Source: CAYWMP01 sp964459445 (GTDB lineage: Bacteria; Desulfobacterota; DSM-4660; Desulfatiglandales; HGW-15). Taken from it: a stretch of DNA of 8,511 nt. This document shows, in pieces, positions 1-4,411 of the stretch (the first letter of the stretch is position 1; the number at the start of each line of letters is the position of its first letter). Under the pieces are notes generated by a model. The model searched no databases, was not told the DNA's origin, and was given only the letters and a program-made list of their open reading frames with translations. The stretch lies in NCBI GenBank assembly GCA_964459445.1, contig CAYWMP010000221.1, forward strand, positions 1 through 8,511. The letters run 5' to 3'. A program made the translations under genes and the position numbers.

Positions 1-366
1 GGAAACCGGCAGTCGTTTGGGCACGCGACCGCTCGCAATGATGGCCGTAGGCGCGGAGTATTTTTTATCGTCCACGTCGATTCCTTGAAAAAAACCGTCC
101 CTGTGTAGGAGATTTTCTATTCGAGCCATGGTAAAAAAGGCCCCTTCCTTTTCGGCCTGTTGATGGGCAATCACGCCGAATTGGGTTCCAGGCACCCCTC
201 CGAGAAAGCCGGGGTAGTTCATGAGATTCTCTATCATGTAGACATTGCCCCCGGGAATGTCTCCGAACACGACGGTTTTCAAGCCTAAACGTTGACCATA
301 AAGCGCGGCAGTAATGCCCGCCGGGCCAGCGCCGACAATCATGAGATCATAATGTTTTTCGCTCAC
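1..366 (-). CDS. Thioredoxin-reductase-like FAD/NAD(P) disulfide oxidoreductase, N-terminal part (cut by window edge)
   Basis: The first 122 codons are visible; the 3' end lies beyond base 1. The N-terminus carries the Rossmann FAD-binding motif GAGPAG (residues 12-17), then PGGN (38-41) and NYPGF (50-54), which match the PGGQ...NYPGF pattern of the thioredoxin reductase/AhpF family. In this family FAD passes electrons from NAD(P)H to a CxxC pair and then to a thioredoxin-fold partner. The CxxC expected near residue 135 is outside the window, so disulfide reductase activity is not confirmed. The start is a GTG at 366; the frame has no better-placed ATG before the FAD motif, and only a weak GGGG-like ribosome site precedes it. 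It lies 22 bases after the CobW-like gene and downstream of three thioredoxin-fold genes, which suggests it is their electron donor (inference). A ferredoxin-dependent or non-thiol flavoprotein remains possible. Confidence 0.85.
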   Translation of the reverse strand, partial: MSEKHYDLMIVGAGPAGITAALYGQRLGLKTVVFGDIPGGNVYMIENLMNYPGFLGGVPGTQFGVIAHQQAEKEGAFFTMARIENLLHRDGFFQGIDVDDKKYSAPTAIIASGRVPKRLPVS

Positions 367-388
367 TCTGAATTACCCCGATCTCTTT

Positions 389-1408
389 TCATGCTTCGGA
401 AAATGGCTGAAAAACTCCCAGATTTGACCAGTTTCCTGTTTTGGATGCCCTCTCGATCCCTTCCATTGAATCAGGGGGACCAATAAACACCACGACATTT
501 TTGTATTGAATCCGATCCTGAGGAATTTCGGCTTCCTCAAGGCTCCAATCCCCCATGACGTAACTAAACAGGTAGATTTTGTGTTCGTTCGCCACAAAGC
601 CTTTGGCGCGAACCACATCAGAGGGTAGATGATTTGCTATCTCTTTCACCTCATCCAAGTTTTCGCCCTGCCACCGATAGGTTACCGACATGAGGGGATC
701 GGGAGGTGTGATTTCGAGGTCAGGATCATCAAGAAGCCCATCGATAAATCCCTCGAGTTCTTTTTCAGAAAGGACCGGGGTTTCATCCGGGTCCTCCGAT
801 CCTTCTGATGCCTTTTCCGGAAAAAAAATATCATTCAAAGGAATGTTCGCGTAAGTCGTTTCATAGAATATCGGATCAGGATGGAACTTCCTTATTTCCT
901 CCTTTGTCTCCTCTATGGTCTCTTGGGATGAGAGATCTGTCTTGTTAATAATAAATAAGGTCGACGTGGCAATCTGCTTTTCCAGGGAGGCATAGACGCC
1001 TAGAGCATCCAAAAAGTGCGCCGCGTCAATGAGACAGAATTGCTCGGTGAATTTAAAACGGTCGTTGAATATGGGGAGTTGCAAATCCCTTTTAAGATCC
1101 GACGGGTTGGCAACACCTGTGGATTCGATGATGAGCACATCGGGTCTGACCGTGGCGTTCAGTTCATAAAGACCCTTAATAAAATCGGTCTTCACGCAAA
1201 CACAGAAAATGGAGCCCTTGCTGATCTCCATCATGTCTATTTCATCACCTTCTATCAATGTGCCGTCTATACCAATTTCACCGAATTCGTTCATCAGGAT
1301 CATGAGTTTTTGATCTTTGGGGAATACATCAATAATTCGGTTTAGGAAAGTCGTCTTTCCGCTCCCCAGGAAACCCGTGATTAGATAGACTCGAGTAATA
1401 TCTCCCAT
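389..1408 (-). CDS. CobW/G3E-family GTPase, putative metallochaperone
   Basis: The product has 339 residues. The Walker A motif GFLGSGKTT is at 12-20, the ESTG motif with following NP at 95-102, and the guanine-specificity motif NKTD at 155-158. A CobW C-terminal-like domain follows from about 235 to 339, after an acidic linker (about 197-235). This domain order defines the CobW/COG0523 branch of G3E GTPases, which load or deliver zinc, cobalt or other metals using GTP. The usual CxCC metal motif after Walker A is altered: here it reads IFCVCVK (67-73), leaving Cys69 and Cys71. The start ATG lies 3 bases after the stop of the CKRC thioredoxin-like gene, so translation is probably coupled. In this context it might deliver zinc or cobalt to the UroD-type methyltransferases, or service the selenoprotein; both are inference. 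Family assignment is firm, substrate unknown. Confidence 0.9.
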   Translation of the reverse strand: MGDITRVYLITGFLGSGKTTFLNRIIDVFPKDQKLMILMNEFGEIGIDGTLIEGDEIDMMEISKGSIFCVCVKTDFIKGLYELNATVRPDVLIIESTGVANPSDLKRDLQLPIFNDRFKFTEQFCLIDAAHFLDALGVYASLEKQIATSTLFIINKTDLSSQETIEETKEEIRKFHPDPIFYETTYANIPLNDIFFPEKASEGSEDPDETPVLSEKELEGFIDGLLDDPDLEITPPDPLMSVTYRWQGENLDEVKEIANHLPSDVVRAKGFVANEHKIYLFSYVMGDWSLEEAEIPQDRIQYKNVVVFIGPPDSMEGIERASKTGNWSNLGVFQPFSEA

Positions 1409-1411
1409 TAT

Positions 1412-1657
1412 CTAGTCCTGCTCCTCAATTTTTTGCTTGATCTGTTCAACGGAAAGCACCTTGCCAACAGCAGCAATTTTTCCATCTATGACAAGACCCG
1501 GGGTCATGAATACCCCAACCTTCGCAAAATGATTGATGTCGCCTATTTTTTCGACCTCGATATGGGGCGGTGATCCAAGCTCGGAGACCGCATTTTTTGC
1601 GTTCTCAAAAAGCTGATCGCATCTTTTGCAGCCCGTTCCAAGTATTTCTACTTTCAT
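1412..1657 (-). CDS. Small thioredoxin-fold protein (redox-active disulfide protein 2 type), CKRC active site
   Basis: The product has 81 residues with the compact thioredoxin fold seen in small archaeal and bacterial redox-active disulfide proteins. It opens MKVEILGTGCKRC, placing the CxxC pair at Cys10 and Cys13, and the cis-proline segment MTPGLVIDGK follows at 51-60. The N-terminal helix, central strand and final helix are all present, so the protein is complete. I chose the ATG at 1657 because GGAG lies six bases upstream and the family normally begins directly with the first strand; an in-frame ATG at 1669 would add four residues but has a poor ribosome site. The stop is 3 bases from the CobW-like start. 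With two larger CxxC proteins upstream and a thioredoxin-reductase-like flavoprotein downstream, it probably serves in a dedicated thiol electron relay (inference). Confidence 0.88.
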   Translation of the reverse strand: MKVEILGTGCKRCDQLFENAKNAVSELGSPPHIEVEKIGDINHFAKVGVFMTPGLVIDGKIAAVGKVLSVEQIKQKIEEQD

Positions 1658-1663
1658 GGGGAA

Positions 1664-1667
1664 CTCC
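1664..1667 (-). promoter_or_regulatory. Ribosome binding site GGAG deciding the start of the CKRC protein
   Basis: GGAG is read on the minus strand six bases before the ATG at 1657. It overlaps the alternative ATG at 1669, which makes the shorter, 81-residue product the better choice. Confidence 0.6.
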
Positions 1668-1732
1668 ATAATTTTCTTTTATTTCCGGGATTCAATGCTG
1701 CTTAATCGCCCGTTAACGACCGAAGGGTATTA

Positions 1733-2071
1733 TTACGATGACTTTGAAAGCCCGCATGCCTCAAGGGCACCAGCAATGGCCTCTATGAGATCGTCACGGG
1801 GAGGGATCATATCAAAAACAAGCTCTCCATTAATAAACAGGGAAGGGATGGGTGCGCATTTCATACGTTTTGTTAATTCCTCCTCCCCGTAAAGAGCAAC
1901 GGATAGATCGTAGAACCGCCGGGCGTGCTCCTTACTCTTCATATATTCCACCCGGGTGTAAAGTATGGAATTCCCGAATCTAGGAAGCACCTCTTTTACG
2001 GCTTCATCCATATAGAAACAGGCCGGGCATTGATCTCCCTGATAGATGATTTCAAGATGGATCTGATTCAT
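1733..2071 (-). CDS. Thioredoxin-fold protein with CPAC active site
   Basis: From the chosen start the product has 112 residues. The N-terminal strand IHLEIIY is followed by the CPAC pair (Cys15, Cys18), a helix, and a late PIPSLFING segment with the expected cis-proline at Pro76. A conserved-looking LVFDMIPP stretch and a C-terminal helix complete a thioredoxin-like fold. Two further Cys (72 and 106) are present. There is no signal peptide, so it should act in the cytoplasm. It resembles the CAAC protein encoded just upstream, both around CxxC and at LVF(D/E)xIxP, so the two look like diverged duplicates. The start is uncertain: ATG 2071 matches the N-terminus of that paralog, whereas ATG 2125 would add an unlikely-looking 18-residue extension; neither has a clear ribosome site. 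Disulfide exchange with the flavoprotein or the UroD selenoprotein is inferred, not shown. Confidence 0.82.
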   Translation of the reverse strand: MNQIHLEIIYQGDQCPACFYMDEAVKEVLPRFGNSILYTRVEYMKSKEHARRFYDLSVALYGEEELTKRMKCAPIPSLFINGELVFDMIPPRDDLIEAIAGALEACGLSKSS

Positions 2072-2160
2072 GGAATTGAGTATCACGCTCGGATGGTTTT
2101 TCACCGGTAGCTGTAAGCTTACCATAGATTAAGCAGGTGTCACGAGTATCATTGAACGGA

Positions 2161-2190
2161 AGTAGCCGGGGCTTTCCAGCCCCGGCTACT
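2161..2190. repeat. Perfect 13-bp inverted repeat with 4-base loop
   Basis: The arms AGTAGCCGGGGCT and AGCCCCGGCTACT pair perfectly around a TTCC loop. It lies between the CAAC thioredoxin-like gene (stop at 2224) and the CPAC gene. No T-tract follows on the minus strand, so it is not a classical intrinsic terminator for the operon. A dispersed REP-like palindrome or an mRNA-stabilising or processing hairpin is more likely. Only one copy is present in this window. Confidence 0.8.
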
Positions 2191-2223
2191 CGGCTTTAAC
2201 ATCTTTTAAATTGTGGTGTTATA

Positions 2224-2613
2224 CTACTGGGCGCGGGTCTTTTGGCCGGCGCCTGCCTTTGCGAGGTTCTCCTGTATTTTGTCGAACTCGAACCCTTTAT
2301 CTCTAAGTCCCTTGATCTGCTCGGCCACATCAGGATTAGGCGCCCGTTTGGCCATTTCATCAATCAATTCCTCGTACTGAGGGATGATACTTTCAAAAAC
2401 AAGATCCTTTTCAATGCAAATGGTCGGCAAAACCTTCCCTTGAAGTTCAAGGAACTTACCGATACCTTCCTTGTTTTTGATTGACCATTCCTGATATTCG
2501 ATCATTTCCTGGATTTCTCCCGGCATGGCCGCGATGGATTCCATCATATATCCGCAGGCCGCGCACTGCACGCTATCCAGGGTCAAGACATCGATGTGGA
2601 TTTTTTCCGCCAT
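2224..2613 (-). CDS. Thioredoxin-fold protein with CAAC active site and extended C-terminus
   Basis: The product has 129 residues. The strand IHIDVLTL leads to the CAAC pair (Cys17, Cys20), and VLPTICIEKD carries the candidate cis-proline Pro63 with an extra Cys66. The segment LVFESIIPQYEELIDEM is clearly related to the matching region of the CPAC protein downstream. Beyond the thioredoxin fold there is a charged helical tail of about 35 residues (95-129) that the paralog lacks. The ATG at 2613 is well supported by AGGAGGG eight bases upstream. The gene begins 27 bases after the TAA of the UroD selenoprotein gene with no terminator between them, so the two are probably co-transcribed, and the protein is a candidate reductant or partner of that enzyme (inference). 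No named family is claimed beyond the thioredoxin-like superfamily. Confidence 0.85.
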   Translation of the reverse strand: MAEKIHIDVLTLDSVQCAACGYMMESIAAMPGEIQEMIEYQEWSIKNKEGIGKFLELQGKVLPTICIEKDLVFESIIPQYEELIDEMAKRAPNPDVAEQIKGLRDKGFEFDKIQENLAKAGAGQKTRAQ

Positions 2614-2640
2614 GAATTGATCCCTCCTTTCTATAAAAAA

Positions 2641-3675
2641 TTACCAGGCCTCCGGATACTTGGCGTAGTATTGTTCGTACCATTCCTTGGCTTCCATAGC
2701 TTGAGTCATATGTTCCACCGGAACATCATAGGGCATGTCTCACCCAGGCGCGAAGGTGTAACCGATATTGCCGCCCGCCGCAAGGCTTACGATGGCATCC
2801 TCTCTCGGCGAAAGGAGTCCCAAACTCAAGGCTAGCGTGAGTTTTAGATTCCCTCCAAACCCGATCCCGTATTTCCGGGCAAGATCGCGTACGAAGATCA
2901 TATTAAGCTGCTCATCGATTGCAAAACCGTGAGTACCGATCTGGCATACGTCTTCCAGGACTTTCGTGCAGTCGCCACAGATGAAGAACGATGAGGTGGC
3001 ATCCGCATCATGGATGACTTTGATTGCCGGCTGGGTGCTCGGGGTCACAAATTCCTTAAAGGTCTCCGATTTAATCTGGGAGGCCACCGGATCCACAACA
3101 GCAATAATCTCGCAGCCCATTTCCGCATAGAACCCAGCGGCGACAGCGCCGACTTCGCCGGCAAACTTGACGACTTCGTGGGCAAAATCCCTGTTTTTAT
3201 AAACATCCGTAAAAATGCGCACGCCTGCAAGATGGGAGGAAAGGGTCAGTGGTCCGCAAAATAGCCCCATCATGACACAATCCATTTCGTCCAACTGGGG
3301 TTTGGCGATCCGTGCCGCTTCAAATATCACCGGCCATCGGCCTGAGTCCTTTGTGGGAAGTTGAAGTCCTGCATCCGCCGGTGTCCTATCGGAGCAGGGA
3401 TGGGTCTGAACGGATGGGACGTTATCTTCCCACCACTTCAACTCGCATCCCACGGAATTGGCCTCAACCGAAAGGTCGAACAGCAAAGGAATGCCGTCTG
3501 CGTTGTAAGTCTTCGCTGCGTTGACCACACCCTGTGCCAACAGCTCCGGGTCCTGCAACATTTTGTCCGAAGGTTCATTCAAAAGAAAGGCACAATGAAC
3601 CCCAGCATAGGGGACCCAAGGAGCAACATCCGTCCGTTTTCCCCTATACGCATCAATCAATCTCTGTTTTGCCAT
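2641..3675 (-). CDS. UroD/MtaA-family methyltransferase, predicted selenoprotein (in-frame TGA = Sec312)
   Basis: The product has 344 residues if the TGA at 2740-2742 is read through. The fold is that of the uroporphyrinogen decarboxylase/MtaA superfamily, whose corrinoid branch moves methyl groups from a corrinoid protein to a thiol or other acceptor at a zinc site. Support for selenocysteine: (1) the TGA falls in PG-TGA-DMP, aligned with the zinc-ligand Cys318 in PGCDL of the neighbouring UroD-type enzyme; (2) the frame then continues for 32 plausible codons (ending YPEAW) to a TAA that lies 27 bases before the next gene; (3) a GGU-looped hairpin sits 20 nt after the TGA. The first zinc motif is unusual: FICGDC (231-236) in place of HIC, so the His ligand is Phe231 and a CxxC pair appears. 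The start has a near-perfect AAGGAGGTGA ribosome site. If TGA were a stop, the 311-residue product would lack the last metal ligand and C-terminal helix. Confidence 0.88.
2710..2726 (-). promoter_or_regulatory. Candidate bacterial SECIS hairpin
   Basis: On the minus strand ATGTTCC-GGT-GGAACAT forms a perfect 7-bp stem with an apical GGU. The loop begins 20 nt after the in-frame TGA. This matches the known bacterial SECIS layout: a hairpin inside the coding sequence just after UGA, with a G-U pair of bases exposed in the loop for SelB (18 nt after UGA in E. coli fdhF). I see no clear bulged U in the stem, so binding to SelB is predicted, not certain. Confidence 0.72.
2740..2742 (-). other. In-frame TGA, predicted selenocysteine codon
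   Basis: This TGA interrupts an otherwise open UroD-family frame at the position of a conserved zinc-ligand cysteine. Read as Sec it gives PGUDMP. The alternatives are a genuine early stop or a sequencing error. Confidence 0.82.
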
Positions 3676-3677
3676 CA

Positions 3678-3688
3678 GTCACCTCCTT
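3678..3688 (-). promoter_or_regulatory. Strong ribosome binding site of the UroD selenoprotein gene
   Basis: AAGGAGGTGAC on the minus strand ends two bases before the ATG at 3675, with the AGGAGG core about six bases away. The same 11 bases occur again at 3746-3756. Confidence 0.75.
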
Positions 3689-3745
3689 AAACGTTAGGGT
3701 TATGTGTTATGTCTCACTGACTTCGTCTTCGAAAGCTTTGGAAAT

Positions 3746-3756
3746 GTCACCTCCTT
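3746..3756 (-). promoter_or_regulatory. Second Shine-Dalgarno copy in the leader
   Basis: AAGGAGGTGAC is repeated exactly, 68 bases upstream of the ribosome site used by the UroD gene. No ATG or GTG follows at a normal distance; an ATT opens a 12-codon frame (3707-3745). It sits between short arms GGAAA and TTTCC (3740-3744 and 3755-3759) that could hide it in a hairpin. It may be a leader-peptide site or a decoy; function is unknown. Confidence 0.35.
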
Positions 3757-3770
3757 TCCTCTCGGCCTAG

Positions 3771-3842
3771 TCCCCGGGGTATTGGATATGGGCATCATGC
3801 TTATCAAGCGGTAATATCCCTTTTTAATAAATTAGCCGGGGA
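3771..3842 (-). other. Nested hairpin in the leader of the selenoprotein operon
   Basis: Three nested helices can be drawn on the minus-strand transcript: an outer 7-bp TCCCCGG/CCGGGGA (3836-3842 with 3771-3777), a middle 6-bp GGATAT/ATATCC (3814-3819 with 3784-3789), and an inner 4-bp GCTT/AAGC (3799-3809). It matches no riboswitch I recognise, and in particular lacks the cobalamin-riboswitch B12 box. A structured leader or attenuator is a guess; chance pairing is possible. Confidence 0.3.
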
Positions 3843-3967
3843 AGGATTTTGGTGTTATCTTAAAGGCTTAGCGGCCGTCGTATTCAGTAATGCTTTGGAC
3901 CGAATTGGTTTTAATCGGCAATAGGGACAAAGAGACATTCAACCTGATAGAGAAAACATACTAATTC

Positions 3968-3992
3968 AATATACATTAAAGGAGTGTATATT
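3968..3992. promoter_or_regulatory. Inverted repeat over the promoter, candidate operator
   Basis: AATATACA and TGTATATT (8-bp arms, 9-base spacer) form a perfect dyad. One arm contains the candidate -10 element and the other touches the -35 element, a common arrangement for a repressor site. The regulator is unknown. Confidence 0.4.
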
Positions 3993-3995
3993 CAA
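3968..3995 (-). promoter_or_regulatory. Sigma70-like promoter for the selenoprotein/redox operon
   Basis: On the minus strand TTGAAT (3995-3990) and TATATT (3973-3968) are separated by 16 bases, close to consensus at both boxes. Transcription would start near 3961, leaving a 5' leader of about 285 nt before the UroD selenoprotein gene. Confidence 0.45.
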
Positions 3996-4030
3996 ACGAA
4001 AGATTTCCAATGATCTTGGTAATTCTCCTC

Positions 4031-4411
4031 CTATTGCCCTTTATCCTTTTCCGAACCCGACGAGCCATTTATCTGAAATCGGATTCGTACATCCCGGGGC
4101 AGTGCCATATCCATTGCCACCTCCGCAGCTTTTAAAATAGCCACGGGAATCGGGCAGGAAGGATGACAGCCTGCCGTTTCCGCGAAGGTGAAGGCAGGGT
4201 TTTTGCTGACAGGCGCAAAGAGCTCTCTGAGTGTCATTGCTTTTATCAGCCGGGATAGGTTTTCAATATGCTCGCAGGCGGAATCTCTTATGCGCAGTAG
4301 GACGTTTCGCGCGTCCACCCTCCGGGCTTCGATAATGCATGGGAAGCCACAGATTCCGGGGTCTACCGTTACTTTAATAAAATGATGACCCAGGGAAGAA
4401 GTATCCGTCAT
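4031..4411 (-). CDS. Small Cys-rich protein of unknown function, coupled to the corrinoid activator
   Basis: The product has 126 residues and I do not recognise a function. The N-terminal half has a strand pattern around VTVDPGICGFPC, giving Cys21 and Cys25, with a further Cys46. The second half holds GCHPSCPIP with Cys82 and Cys86 next to His83, followed by an amphipathic helix and a charged tail. Five cysteines in CxxxC and CHxxC arrangements suggest metal or iron-sulfur binding, but this is inference. There is no signal peptide or membrane segment. The ATG directly abuts the TAG of the RACo-type gene, so translation is almost certainly coupled. This points to a role with the activator, for example supplying electrons or a cofactor to its ferredoxin domain. 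It is the last gene of the right-hand operon. Confidence 0.8.
   Translation of the reverse strand: MTDTSSLGHHFIKVTVDPGICGFPCIIEARRVDARNVLLRIRDSACEHIENLSRLIKAMTLRELFAPVSKNPAFTFAETAGCHPSCPIPVAILKAAEVAMDMALPRDVRIRFQINGSSGSEKDKGQ

Larger units (their letters stand above)
3676..4030. other. Intergenic region between the two operons
   Basis: These 355 bases contain no confident gene on either strand. They hold the promoter and dyad near 3968-3995, a nested hairpin at 3771-3842 and two Shine-Dalgarno copies. One short minus-strand frame (3855-3938, 27 codons, with a CPYC motif) has only a weak ribosome site. No T-tract terminator is seen after the Cys-rich gene that ends at 4031, so some read-through from the upstream operon is possible. 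Confidence 0.6.

Noticed and set aside
2072..2125. N-terminal extension of the CPAC protein from ATG 2125
   Set aside because: The 18 extra residues do not match its paralog and no ribosome site precedes the ATG; the shorter form was preferred, with low certainty.
2161..2190. Intrinsic terminator
   Set aside because: The stem is strong but no run of T follows on the transcribed strand; kept only as an inverted repeat.
2740..2742. TGA as the real stop of the UroD gene
   Set aside because: It would remove the last metal ligand and the C-terminal helix, leave about 100 bases of protein-like sequence unexplained, and ignore the GGU hairpin. It remains the main alternative.
3010..3770. Several plus-strand frames opposite the UroD selenoprotein gene
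   Set aside because: They are antisense shadows without domains, and two of them overlap each other in different frames.
3676..3960. Cobalamin riboswitch in the leader
   Set aside because: Considered because of the corrinoid genes, but there is no B12-box-like conserved element and the drawn helices do not match that fold.
4031..4033. TAG stops read as pyrrolysine (4031-4033, 4412-4414, 1412-1414, 2224-2226)
   Set aside because: Each TAG ends a complete-looking protein and is followed by the next start or by non-coding sequence; no extension resembles protein.
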